47,879 nucleotides of DNA from B4-G1 sp964393895 (GTDB lineage Bacteria > Chloroflexota > Anaerolineae > B4-G1): the NCBI GenBank assembly GCA_964393895.1, contig CAYMWP010000017.1, positions 1 through 47,879 of the forward strand, written 5' to 3'. Positions 23,331 through 31,308 of the stretch are shown here, in pieces. The notes beneath the pieces were generated by a model. That model saw only the letters and a program-made list of their open reading frames with translations, searched no databases and was not told the DNA's origin. How positions within the stretch are numbered: the first letter of the stretch is position 1; the number at the start of each line of letters is the position of its first letter. A program made the position numbers and the translations under genes.

Positions 23331-24317
23331 TCAGGGGCTTTCGACCCCGGTCAGTATGCTCTCGAGGTACGCCCGGTCAACGGTTCGACTATGCTGCACC
23401 GCCCGCCGCTTACGCAGCATCTTGGGCAGGCCCAACAGTCCCGCCAGTTGGCCGCGCAGTCGTGCTCGCGCCGCCGGGCCGCGCCAGGCCCCCAGCGCCT
23501 CGGCCGTGATGCGCAGTTGCGCCCGCAGCACCGCCCGCCAGTAGGTGCGCCAGAGGTCGCCGGGATAATCCTTGAACAGCAAGTAGATAAAGTTGCGCCC
23601 GTCGTAGAAACTGGCGGTGACGCCGCCGCCGGTGGCGCTCAACTTGTGGTAGACGACGGCGCGGGGGGCGTAGACGCAACGGTAGCCGGCCAATTGCGCC
23701 CGCCAGGCCAGGTCCACATCCTCGCAAGAGTAGAAGAAATCCTCGTCCAGCAAGCCGACCTGCTCCAGCATTGCTTTCCGGTAGGCGGCGCTGCCCCCGC
23801 AGGCGCTAAAGACGTACTCCTCACGGTCGTACTGCCCCACGTCCTTTTGCCACACGCCCCGGTTGCCCGGGACGCTGTCCACGCGGTAGAAATCGCCGGC
23901 CGTGTGAAAGGTATCGCGCTGGTCAAAGAGCAGCATCTTGGAGGCGACCAGCCCTGCCTCGGGGTAGCGCTCAAAGGCGGCGACGACCTCTTCCAGCCAG
24001 CGCGGGTCGGCCTCGGTGTCGTTGTTCAGGAGGACGACGATTTCGCCCCGCGCTTCTCTCATCCCGGCGTTGCACGCGCCCGCAAAGCCCCGGTTCTCCC
24101 CCAGTGGCAGTACGCGCGCCCAGGCATAATCGCGGGCCAGCAGTTCCAGCGAGCCGTCGGTGGAGCCGTTGTCGGCGACGATGACCTCGACGCGCGGGTA
24201 GGTCTGGCTCCGCAGGCTGTTCAGACAGGTGGGAAGGTGGTGGGCCGCGTTCCAGTGGGGGATGATGACGGAGACGAGGTTGGGGGATTGGGAATTAGAG
24301 ATTGGAGATTTGCTCAT
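23331..24317 (-). CDS. GT2 family glycosyltransferase
   Basis: The 328-residue protein has the GT2 A-fold: LVSVIIPHWNAAHHLPTCLN, VEVIVADNGSTDGSLELLAR, GFAGACNAGMREARGEIVVL, LNNDTEADPRWLEEVVAAFE and later EDFFYSCEDVDLAWRAQLAG. It resembles rhamnosyltransferase-type GT2 enzymes of polysaccharide clusters. The first 12 residues (MSKSPISNSQSP) are encoded by a heptamer repeat, so the N-terminus was probably gained by repeat insertion at the start of the gene. It overlaps the preceding rmlD-like gene by 4 nt (ATGA), so a dTDP-rhamnose-type donor is plausible. A related C-terminal remnant lies at 18957-19049. Confidence 0.88.
   Translation of the reverse strand: MSKSPISNSQSPNLVSVIIPHWNAAHHLPTCLNSLRSQTYPRVEVIVADNGSTDGSLELLARDYAWARVLPLGENRGFAGACNAGMREARGEIVVLLNNDTEADPRWLEEVVAAFERYPEAGLVASKMLLFDQRDTFHTAGDFYRVDSVPGNRGVWQKDVGQYDREEYVFSACGGSAAYRKAMLEQVGLLDEDFFYSCEDVDLAWRAQLAGYRCVYAPRAVVYHKLSATGGGVTASFYDGRNFIYLLFKDYPGDLWRTYWRAVLRAQLRITAEALGAWRGPAARARLRGQLAGLLGLPKMLRKRRAVQHSRTVDRAYLESILTGVESP
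24284..24311. repeat. Degenerate heptamer repeat forming the N-terminus of a glycosyltransferase
   Basis: Units GGGATTG, GGAATTA, GAGATTG, GAGATTT lie just inside the start codon (24317-24315) and encode about ten residues in frame. Confidence 0.7.
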
Positions 24318-25153
24318 CGGGATTTTAGGTATTCCTCTAACGCTTCCTGCCAGGGTCGCAGTTCGATGCCCAGCGCGGCCGCGGCGGTGTTGGCCAGGGG
24401 AGCGAAACGGGGTGGGTTGGAAGCGCGCTGGAAATCGTCCAGGCTGATCGGTTCGACAGGGATGTGTTCCCGCCCGCCGACGCGCAGCACCTCGCGGGCG
24501 AACTCGTGGCGGGAGCAGTGGCCTGCGTTGACCAGGTGGTAGACGCCATACGCTTTGGTTTGGATCAGCGCCGCAATCGCCGCAGCCAGATCAAGCGCGT
24601 GGGTGGGATTGCCAACCTCGTCGGTCACCACCTTGAGCGCGCCTCGTTCATCGGCCAACTGGATGATGCGATGGGGGTTGGAAAAGTTGCGCCCACCGGG
24701 GGCGTAGAGCCAGGCGGTGCGGGCGATGTAAAAGCGGGCCAGCAGGTGGCGCACGAACCACTCGCCGGCGGCTTTCGAGCGGGCGTAGGGGTTGATGGGG
24801 TGGGGCGGGTCCCACTCGCGGTAGGGCTCCGTCGCCGCGCCGTCAAAGACCTCGTTGGTGCTGACGTAGACCAGGGCCGCGTCGCAAGCGGCGCAGGCCA
24901 GAGCGACGTTCTGCGCGCCCAGCGCGTTGGCGCGGTACGCTTTGTCGGGATCGCGGGCGCAGCCGTCCACGTCTGTCCAGGCGGCAGCGTGAATCACCAC
25001 GTCGGGAGCAAAGCCAGCGATAGCCGTGCCGATTCCTTCCCGGTCGGTGATGTCCAGTTCCGGCAGGTCGCAGCCGGAGAGGGTATGTTCGGCCAGTGCG
25101 GCGTGGAGCGCGCGGCCCAGTTGTCCTTTACAGCCGGTGATAAAGATGCGCAT
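24314..25153 (-). CDS. dTDP-4-dehydrorhamnose reductase-like sugar nucleotide enzyme
   Basis: ATG 25153 gives 279 residues and follows GAGGTAACTTT; an earlier start at 25219 has no support. The extended short-chain dehydrogenase pattern is clear: FITGCKGQLGRALHAAL at the NADPH site, ELDITDREG, the DVVIHAAAWTDVDGCARDPD block typical of RmlD, STNEVFDGAATEPYREWDPP, and YARSKAAGE with the catalytic Tyr and Lys. RmlD makes dTDP-L-rhamnose from dTDP-4-keto-rhamnose; RmlA, B and C are not in the window. It is coupled to the GT2 gene downstream, supporting a role in surface polysaccharide. Confidence 0.88.
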   Translation of the reverse strand: MRIFITGCKGQLGRALHAALAEHTLSGCDLPELDITDREGIGTAIAGFAPDVVIHAAAWTDVDGCARDPDKAYRANALGAQNVALACAACDAALVYVSTNEVFDGAATEPYREWDPPHPINPYARSKAAGEWFVRHLLARFYIARTAWLYAPGGRNFSNPHRIIQLADERGALKVVTDEVGNPTHALDLAAAIAALIQTKAYGVYHLVNAGHCSRHEFAREVLRVGGREHIPVEPISLDDFQRASNPPRFAPLANTAAAALGIELRPWQEALEEYLKSR

Positions 25154-25312
25154 AAAGTTACCTCGTCGAAATAGTCGTCCCAACTGTTCCCGTAAGCCGA
25201 GTGAAGGTGGACGTGTCAATAGTGTACATCAGATGTTTCATTAAATCAAGAAGGCCAGGAGTTAGGATGCACGTGATGCGTTTCTTCACGTTTTGCGAGT
25301 TCACATCTCTTC

Positions 25313-25341
25313 TTGACGAAAATATATACCTGGTGTATACT
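25313..25341 (+). promoter_or_regulatory. Promoter of the padR operon with embedded operator
   Basis: TTGACG (25313-25318) and TATACT (25336-25341) are spaced 17 bp. The dyad TATAC-CTGGT-GTATA (25325-25339) covers spacer and -10, and a related CCAGTATATA lies at 25361-25370. PadR proteins bind such dyads and often repress their own operon, so this is the likely autoregulatory site. Confidence 0.65.
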
Positions 25342-25385
25342 TATTTTGGAAAATAGCTAGCCAGTATATATTTTTAGGAGGAGCC

Positions 25386-25967
25386 ATGATCGTCAAATAC
25401 GCTTTATTGGCCCTGCTCGACTATATCCCCACCTATGGCTACGAACTGCACGGGTTGATGGAAGCCACCCTGGGCGACCATTGGGCGATCAACACCGGTC
25501 AGGTCTACAGCACGCTCTCGCGGCTGGAACGGGACGGCCTGATCGTGCGCCAGATTGCATCCGGGGACGAAGTGGCGGAGCGCACCCCCTACGACCTGAC
25601 CCAGGATGGGAGGGCGGAACTGGAGCATTGGTACCGCGAGCCGCTGTCCCGCAACCACCGCCTGCGCGACGCCTTTTACGCCAAGCTAATGCTCAGCCTC
25701 TTTTTTGGCCCGGTGCCGCCGGACGAGGTACTGCAGACCCAGCGGCGGGAGTTGCTGAGCGAGATGCACGAGTTGACCCGCATGCGCGCTGAAGCCGATC
25801 CCGCGAGCGAACTCCCCTGGCTGTTGTTGCTGGAAAGCGCCATCATGCACCTGGAGGCCGATCTGCGCTGGCTGGACATGTGCGAAGCCCGGCTGGACGA
25901 ACTGCGCCAGGTGCCCCCGCCCCGGCCCGTCAGCCGGCCGCGCGGGCGTCCGCCCAGGCGCAGCTAG
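25386..25967 (+). CDS. PadR family transcriptional regulator
   Basis: The 193-residue protein has the PadR winged helix (about 1-85): KYALLALLDYIPTYGYELHG, then INTGQVYSTLSRLERDGLIV and RTPYDLTQDGRAELEHW. A helical C-terminal dimerisation part (about 95-180) and a basic Pro/Arg tail (RPVSRPRGRPPRRS) follow. PadR repressors commonly respond to toxic compounds or antimicrobial peptides and control exporter genes. It has AGGAGG just before ATG 25386 and leads a five-gene same-strand cluster with an ABC exporter, which fits that pattern. The basic tail may add DNA contacts. Confidence 0.92.
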   Translation: MIVKYALLALLDYIPTYGYELHGLMEATLGDHWAINTGQVYSTLSRLERDGLIVRQIASGDEVAERTPYDLTQDGRAELEHWYREPLSRNHRLRDAFYAKLMLSLFFGPVPPDEVLQTQRRELLSEMHELTRMRAEADPASELPWLLLLESAIMHLEADLRWLDMCEARLDELRQVPPPRPVSRPRGRPPRRS

Positions 25968-25998
25968 CCTGACGGGATGCTTTGACAAGGAGGGCACA

Positions 25999-26745
25999 GT
26001 GAGTGAACAAGCAGAGACCATGATTGTGGCGGAGGGGTTGACCAAAGTCTACACCGACGGGACGGAGGTGCGCGCGCTGGGCGGGGTGGATCTCTCGATT
26101 GAGCGCGGAGAGTTCGTGGCTGTCGTAGGGCCTTCGGGCGTCGGCAAGTCCACGCTGCTCAACCTGCTCGGCACGCTGGACGAGCCCACCGCCGGGCGCG
26201 TGGTCGTGGACGGGGTGGATGTGAGCACATTGCAGGGTGACGCGCTGGCCGATTTCCGTCGCGCGGAGATTGGCTTTATTTTCCAACTGTTCAACCTGGT
26301 GCCGATCCTCTCGGCGCTGGAGAACGTGATGCTGCCGCTGATCCCCTACCGCCGCCAGTGCGAGTTCAACCTGGAGGCACGGGCGCGCGAGTTGTTGGAC
26401 GCGGTAGGACTGGCGGAGCGAGCACGCCATCTACCCGCGCAACTTTCGGGCGGGGAACAGCAGCGGGTGGCCATCGCGCGGGCGCTGGTGAACGAGCCGG
26501 AGGTTATGCTGGTAGACGAGCCTACGGGCAACCTGGACACGCGAGTGGGCGACGAAGTGATGGAACTATTGCGGCGGGTGTGCGACGAAGGGGGGCGCAC
26601 GGTGGTGCTGGTGACGCACAGCCCGCGCGTCGCCGCCTTCGCCGACCGGGTCTACTTCCTCAAAGACGGGGCCATCGTAGATCAGGCTCATCTGGGCGGG
26701 AAGCGGAGTTTGGAGGCCGTCTGGGCGCGTCTGGGCATAGTGTGA
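25999..26745 (+). CDS. ABC transporter ATP-binding protein (MacB/LolD type)
   Basis: The 248-residue ATPase starts at GTG 25999 after AAGGAGG. Motifs: Walker A GPSGVGKST, Q-loop in FIFQLFNLVPILSALENVML, signature LSGGEQQRVAIARAL, Walker B VMLVDEPTGNLD, H-loop LVTHSP. The spacing and LENVMLPL stretch are typical of MacB/LolD/FtsE-like ATPases that drive FtsX-type permeases. Its partner is the permease at 27808-30450, with two genes inserted between them. Mechanotransmission rather than classic import is the expected mode. Confidence 0.93.
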   Translation: MSEQAETMIVAEGLTKVYTDGTEVRALGGVDLSIERGEFVAVVGPSGVGKSTLLNLLGTLDEPTAGRVVVDGVDVSTLQGDALADFRRAEIGFIFQLFNLVPILSALENVMLPLIPYRRQCEFNLEARARELLDAVGLAERARHLPAQLSGGEQQRVAIARALVNEPEVMLVDEPTGNLDTRVGDEVMELLRRVCDEGGRTVVLVTHSPRVAAFADRVYFLKDGAIVDQAHLGGKRSLEAVWARLGIV

Positions 26746-26760
26746 GGCAGGAGGAAGAAG

Positions 26761-27324
26761 ATGAGCGAGAGCCGGACACAGGTGCTGCTGTTGATGTTGA
26801 TGGGCGTGGTCATCCTGTTGATGGTGGCTGTCGTGGGCCTATTCGTCCGCATGAACCAGTTGCAGCGCAAGGTGCTGGCGGCGCTGGAGCCTTTGCATGC
26901 GATAAGGGGGCCGCAAGGGTTGGACATCGGGACGCAGGCGCTGGCTTTTAACCTGCCCGACGCAACAGGCCAGATGGTTTCGCTGGGTGACTTTGCGGGT
27001 CAGAGGGTGCTGCTCGCTTTCTCCTCGACCGAATGCCCGGTCTGCGCCGAGGTATGGCCGCATCTGGAGACCTTTAGCGAGCGCGCAGGGGACGTGCAGG
27101 TGGTGATGATCTCCCACGGTACGGTGGAGGAGAACTGGCAACTGGTGGAGGAACAAGGCTTTGACTTTCCCGTGTTGGCTGGGGACGACGCGGTAGCACA
27201 GGACTACCAGGTGCCCGGGACGCCCTTCTTCTACGTCATTGATGGGGACGGAGTGATCGCCAAGTCGGGCTTTGCTGGTACACTGGAGCAACTGGAGGCG
27301 TTGGTGGAAGGCGGCGCGGAGTGA
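26761..27324 (+). CDS. Membrane-anchored thioredoxin-like protein (TlpA/MauD-like)
   Basis: The 187-residue protein has an N-terminal helix (about 8-29, LLLMLMGVVILLMVAVVGLF) and then a redoxin domain outside the membrane: ALAFNLPDATGQMVSLGDFA, active site ECPVCAEVWP (Cys92, Cys95), cis-Pro in VPGTPFFYVID. CPVC in this setting, and GxxxxxLGDFxGQRVLLAF before it, recall MauD and TlpA-type thiol oxidoreductases that help exported Cys-rich proteins form correct disulfides. Its next coding neighbour is an exported eight-cysteine peptide, a natural substrate. AGGAGG precedes the start, 15 nt after the ATPase gene. Confidence 0.87.
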   Translation: MSESRTQVLLLMLMGVVILLMVAVVGLFVRMNQLQRKVLAALEPLHAIRGPQGLDIGTQALAFNLPDATGQMVSLGDFAGQRVLLAFSSTECPVCAEVWPHLETFSERAGDVQVVMISHGTVEENWQLVEEQGFDFPVLAGDDAVAQDYQVPGTPFFYVIDGDGVIAKSGFAGTLEQLEALVEGGAE

Positions 27325-27341
27325 GGGAAGGAGGTGGTGGA

Positions 27342-27371
27342 ATGCACGAATGTGGTGAAAGTGTCTGTTGA
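27342..27371 (+). CDS. Possible nine-residue leader ORF (MHECGESVC)
   Basis: AAGGAGG (27328-27334) sits 7 nt before ATG 27342, an ideal ribosome site, and the frame stops after nine codons at TGA 27371. A second mini-frame (MTEKSRWKGGER, 27373-27411) starts 1 nt later and overlaps the ATG of the Cys-rich gene. These could be upstream leaders controlling translation, or chance. Evidence is limited to ribosome-site quality and chaining. Confidence 0.3.
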   Translation: MHECGESVC

Positions 27372-27407
27372 GATGACTGAGAAATCCAGATGGAAAGGAG
27401 GTGAGAG

Positions 27408-27704
27408 ATGATGGCGAAGCATAGCAAAATGCAGAAGATGGTCATAGGTACGCTGGCGGCGATGATGGTGGCGTCGCTGCTGCTGGCAGTAGCAGCCTTG
27501 GCATTGCCCACGCCGGCGCGGGCAGCAGGCGGACCCGGATCGAGAGGATCGTGGTACGAATATCGAAACTGCGGATCTTGCATTTGGGACCACGAACCCT
27601 GCGGCCCGCCGAAGGCGCAGCTCTGCGAATACTGGTGGTGCGTCGATACCGGCGGGGGACCATACTGCACCTTTCAGTACTATGTATTGAGATGCTGCTA
27701 CTAG
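27408..27704 (+). CDS. Exported eight-cysteine, aromatic-rich small protein
   Basis: I cannot assign this 98-residue protein to a family. AAGGAGG lies 6 nt before ATG 27408. Residues 1-40 are an export signal (basic start, LAAMMVASLLLAVAALALPT, then PARAAG). The mature part of about 58 residues has eight Cys (NCGSC, PCG, LCEYWWC, YC, RCC), four Trp and many Tyr, ending LRCCY. Even Cys number and a neighbouring thioredoxin-like gene suggest four disulfides. The mix of Cys and Trp next to a MauD-like protein recalls the small subunits of tryptophylquinone amine dehydrogenases, but homology is not shown. A secreted peptide handled by the flanking ABC system (bacteriocin, signal or adhesin) is the other option. 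Confidence 0.85.
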   Translation: MMAKHSKMQKMVIGTLAAMMVASLLLAVAALALPTPARAAGGPGSRGSWYEYRNCGSCIWDHEPCGPPKAQLCEYWWCVDTGGGPYCTFQYYVLRCCY

Positions 27705-27807
27705 CGGTCCGCTGATGGTTTCCAGGCAGGCCGGGCTCCTGACGGAGTGCTTCAGGATCCCGACCCCTCCCATTTACGCTCAGTCTCACAACATTGGAGA
27801 ATGACCA

Positions 27808-30450
27808 ATGGTCCCGTTTATCTGGCATCTACTGCGTTCCAACAGAGTGCGCACCCTGTTATTGCTCTTTAGCGTCCTGGTGGTGAGTGCCGCCTTTGGC
27901 CTGCTGCTCTCCGCTGCGGAGACGAGTAAAGTCACCGTGGATCAGGACCTGGCGGACTATTGGCGCACCACCTACGACATCCTGGTGCGCCCTCCGGGGT
28001 GCCGCTCTTCCATTGAGGAAAAATACGGCCTGGTACAGGCCAACCACCTCAGTGGCATCCCCGGAGGTATCACGTTTGAGCAGTACCAGGCCATCCGCGA
28101 CATTCCTGGGGTCGAGGTAGCAGCGCCGATTGCCATGCTCTCGTACTTTGATCTGCGGCTGTGGCTGGATGAGGCCCATCACGAACAAGTCCAGATCCGA
28201 GATCCTGACTTTTCTGCTATTAGCCTGGGAAAAGTCTCTCTGAGCGTGGACGACAACCTGCGGCAGTACGAGAGCGTATCACAAAGGTATTATTACTTTC
28301 TCCCTGATCTTTCCGACGACGAGTGGGTAGAGCTTCTAAAGCAGGATCGGATCAGATTCCCGAGGCCGCCCGCCGAGAAAATTCCTATTGCACCTGTTGG
28401 GCTGGACTATAGAATGCCCGTTCTGCTGGCGGCCATAGACCCCGAGCAGGAGGCCCGGTTGGTGGGATTGGACGCGGCCACGGAACCAACGTACTTTGGC
28501 GCCGACGACAAATCCGAAGAAGTCTGCTTCGACTCTCCAATCGGCGAGAGGCGGTGTGGCTTTTCCTTCCCCGTTATCCTTAACGAGCACAGTTACGTTC
28601 AGGCAACTGTCCGCGTGGATATATGGAAGGTCCAGGTACCCGCAGAGGATCTGACCGTCGAATGGCTGCTCCACAGGGGAGGCGTGGACCTTTTGCCCAC
28701 CCTGCCGGTTTCCCTGGAAGGCACGGTTCAAGACTCGCACACGAACGTCTACGAGACCTGGCTCCCGTTTCAATCGGGCGTTGGACTGCAATCGTGGGGA
28801 GTTGCTCTGCCGAGTGTTGGAGCTACGCAACTCGCCAGTCTGCCTTCCCCGGTTCAGTATCGGGAGATCGAGGTTCTCTGGTCGCCATCTGCGCCGGTGC
28901 TGGAAGCGGTGTCGCTCGGGGAAACCGAATGTGGCTTGCCGGATATCTCCTGTACGCCGGAGGTTCGCTTCAGAGGGATCTCTCAGAAAGTCATCAAGGA
29001 GGGATTGAACTATGTATGGGGCAACGATATCCTGGGCACTTTCGACGTCGAAGAGCTGTCCCCGTTGTCCAGCGATCTCGTCCACGTGCCTTTGGAGACC
29101 TACTACCCACCCTTGGTCACCTTGAGGTACGACGAGGAGGGCAACCCGGTAGACCCGGCGGTGGTCGTCCGGCCCACGTTCCACCCGGAAAGCTACATCC
29201 AGCGCCCGCCCCTGGTTCTGACCACGCTGGAGGCGGCAAGGCTATTCAATCCCGTAGACCCCATCTCGGCCATCCGCATCCGGGTGAGCGGAGTTGACCG
29301 CTTCAGCCCTGAGGCCCAGGCCAGAATCGAGGCCGTGGCAGGCGCCATCGTCGAGGCCACCGGCCTGGACGTGGACGTGGTCGTCGGCTCCTCTCCCCGC
29401 CGGGTGCTGGTGCACATCCCCGGCTACAAAGACATTCCCCCGCTGGGCTACGTCGAGGAAATGTGGATTCAGAAAGGAGTCACGCTTTCCTACAGCCGCG
29501 AGGTCGAGCGGATCAACGTGATCTTTTTCGCCCTCATGCTGGCCGTCTGCGCGCTCAATATCCTCAATACTACCCTCACGAGTGTGCTGAGCCGGCGCCG
29601 GGAGACCGCCCTGCAAAAGGCGTTGGGCTGGCGCTCTTCCACCGTCTTTGGCCTGACGCTGGTGGAGGTCGGTGTGGTGGGCCTCGTTGCCGGGGGGCTG
29701 GGCGTGTTGTTGGCCCGGGGATTGGCCGCGTGTCTGAGCCTGTCCCTGCCGCCAGGCCAGGCCCTGCTCATCCTGCCCCTCGGCATAGGATTGTGCCTGC
29801 TGGGTGGGCTCGTCCCTGCCTGGAGGGCTGCCCGTGTCCCTCCGGCGGTCTTGTTGCAGCGTGGCGAGGTCAGCCCTGATGGACGCTCGCTCCCCGGCCG
29901 GCTCTCTTTACTGACCTACGGCTTACGCTCGCTCCTGCGACGACGCGCGCGGGCGGTCTTGATGATACTCACGATGACTCTGGCAGCCGCGCTGCTCACC
30001 GTGTTCCTGGTCGCCTCCCTGGGATTGCACGGTTACTTGAGCAGTACGCTCCTGGGCGAGTACCTGGTGCTACGCATTGGGGGCTACCACTACTTGATGG
30101 CAGGCGTGTGCCTGTTGGTGGCCGGCCTCACCACGGCAGATGCACTCCTTGTCTCGGCGTTGGAGCGACGGCGGGAGATCGGCGTCCTCAAGGCCGTGGG
30201 TTGGCGCACGGAGGCCGTGGCGCGGCTGTTCGTGGTGGAGGGGATGCTGCTGGGGCTGGCGGGTGGGGTATTGGGGTGGCTGACCGGGTTGGCGGTCTAC
30301 GGACTGCTGTATCGGGGGCTGCCCGCGCAGGCGTGGTGGGGCACGCTCCCCGCGCTGGGCGTGCCGGTGCTGGTGGGGGCAGTGGCGGCATGGTATCCTG
30401 CCCGTCAGGCTGCCCGTGTGCCCCCGTCGGATGCGGCGCGGTACGAGTGA
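27808..30450 (+). CDS. Large FtsX/MacB-like ABC permease
   Basis: The 880-residue membrane protein has one N-terminal helix (about 14-33, RVRTLLLLFSVLVVSAAFGL) and then an unusually long outer region (about 40-565). Two FtsX-type three-helix units follow (from about 570 and from about 710), ending with the family tail AAWYPARQAARVPPSDAARY. The start of the second unit (LRSLLRRRARAVLMILTMTL) repeats the N-terminal pattern. Such permeases pair with MacB-type ATPases, here the gene at 25999. The outer domain contains several Cys pairs and could bind the Cys-rich peptide encoded just upstream. It converges on the PIG-L gene with only 24 nt between stops. Confidence 0.88.
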   Translation: MVPFIWHLLRSNRVRTLLLLFSVLVVSAAFGLLLSAAETSKVTVDQDLADYWRTTYDILVRPPGCRSSIEEKYGLVQANHLSGIPGGITFEQYQAIRDIPGVEVAAPIAMLSYFDLRLWLDEAHHEQVQIRDPDFSAISLGKVSLSVDDNLRQYESVSQRYYYFLPDLSDDEWVELLKQDRIRFPRPPAEKIPIAPVGLDYRMPVLLAAIDPEQEARLVGLDAATEPTYFGADDKSEEVCFDSPIGERRCGFSFPVILNEHSYVQATVRVDIWKVQVPAEDLTVEWLLHRGGVDLLPTLPVSLEGTVQDSHTNVYETWLPFQSGVGLQSWGVALPSVGATQLASLPSPVQYREIEVLWSPSAPVLEAVSLGETECGLPDISCTPEVRFRGISQKVIKEGLNYVWGNDILGTFDVEELSPLSSDLVHVPLETYYPPLVTLRYDEEGNPVDPAVVVRPTFHPESYIQRPPLVLTTLEAARLFNPVDPISAIRIRVSGVDRFSPEAQARIEAVAGAIVEATGLDVDVVVGSSPRRVLVHIPGYKDIPPLGYVEEMWIQKGVTLSYSREVERINVIFFALMLAVCALNILNTTLTSVLSRRRETALQKALGWRSSTVFGLTLVEVGVVGLVAGGLGVLLARGLAACLSLSLPPGQALLILPLGIGLCLLGGLVPAWRAARVPPAVLLQRGEVSPDGRSLPGRLSLLTYGLRSLLRRRARAVLMILTMTLAAALLTVFLVASLGLHGYLSSTLLGEYLVLRIGGYHYLMAGVCLLVAGLTTADALLVSALERRREIGVLKAVGWRTEAVARLFVVEGMLLGLAGGVLGWLTGLAVYGLLYRGLPAQAWWGTLPALGVPVLVGAVAAWYPARQAARVPPSDAARYE

Positions 30451-30474
30451 GGGGAAAGATGATACAGGATCAAC

Positions 30475-31302
30475 CTACGCGCCCCCAGCGAACAGGTCTC
30501 TTTCCGCCCGCTCGCCCTGGCGGAACGGCGGCGCGGCCCGGTGAAACGTCTCCCCAGATTGCAACCGACGTACTAGCCAGCGCGGCAGTCGCCCCCAGAA
30601 TGAGCCTGGCCCCGAAAGTTGGCTAGAGTGACAGGCTCCCGCCCGTTGCTTGATTTCGTAATAATCGCCGATGTCTATCCGCGTGGTGACCGGCAACTCG
30701 TGTTCGAGCGCGGCCCGCAGGTTGACGTCCTTGTTTTTGCCTATCGCCTCTGGATTGACGCCCAAGAGCGGCATCAATCGCACGGCCCAGCGCAGGGTCG
30801 TGCGGGGTAAGGTAGAAAAGTAGAGCTTTTGCGGGCGCTCGTGTGCTGGCAGCCGCTCGAAGGCAGCGACGGTGGCGCGGTGCATGGCGATGTGGTCGGG
30901 GTGGCCGTAGCCGCCAAAGGGGTCAAAGGTGAGCGCGACTTGGGGCTGCAGGCGACGTATCAGATCGGCTACTTGGTCTGCCAGCGCGTCCGGGTTGGCC
31001 TGGGCGAGGGCGCGGGGGTGTTGGTTGGCCGGGGAGCCGGCCATTCCAGAGTCGCGGTAGTCTAGCAGGTGTACCTCTTCCAGCCCTAGGATGTCTGCCG
31101 CGCAGCGTAGCTCCTGCTCGCGCTGGCAGGCCAGGTCGTCACATTCGCCCAGGTCGGCGGTGTCACTCTCGCCAGCCTCTCCCATAGTGGCGCAGATGAG
31201 GTGCACGGCTACGCCCTCGGCTGCGTACTTTGCCAGCGTGCCGCCGGGGCCGAAGGACTCGTCGTCGGGATGGGCAAAGATGGCGAGCAGTGTTCTAGTC
31301 AT
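30475..31302 (-). CDS. PIG-L/LmbE family deacetylase
   Basis: The 275-residue zinc enzyme shows LLAIFAHPDDESFGPGGTLA, VHLICATMGEAGESD, the DYRDSGM loop, and FGGYGHPDHIAMHRATVAAF with the third metal ligand. The family removes N-acetyl groups from GlcNAc conjugates, as in mycothiol and bacillithiol synthesis (MshB, BshB) and GPI precursors. No thiol-synthesis partner genes are nearby, so the substrate is open. It is last in the minus-strand operon DUF3467, translin-like, split Cas4-like, PIG-L, starting 6 nt after the previous stop. No clear ribosome site is visible. Confidence 0.9.
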   Translation of the reverse strand: MTRTLLAIFAHPDDESFGPGGTLAKYAAEGVAVHLICATMGEAGESDTADLGECDDLACQREQELRCAADILGLEEVHLLDYRDSGMAGSPANQHPRALAQANPDALADQVADLIRRLQPQVALTFDPFGGYGHPDHIAMHRATVAAFERLPAHERPQKLYFSTLPRTTLRWAVRLMPLLGVNPEAIGKNKDVNLRAALEHELPVTTRIDIGDYYEIKQRAGACHSSQLSGPGSFWGRLPRWLVRRLQSGETFHRAAPPFRQGERAERDLFAGGA

Positions 31303-31308
31303 AGCAAG

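Noticed and set aside
23301..24542. 413-codon plus-strand frame opposite the GT2 and rmlD genes
   Set aside because: It mirrors two well-supported minus-strand genes and shows no motif of its own.
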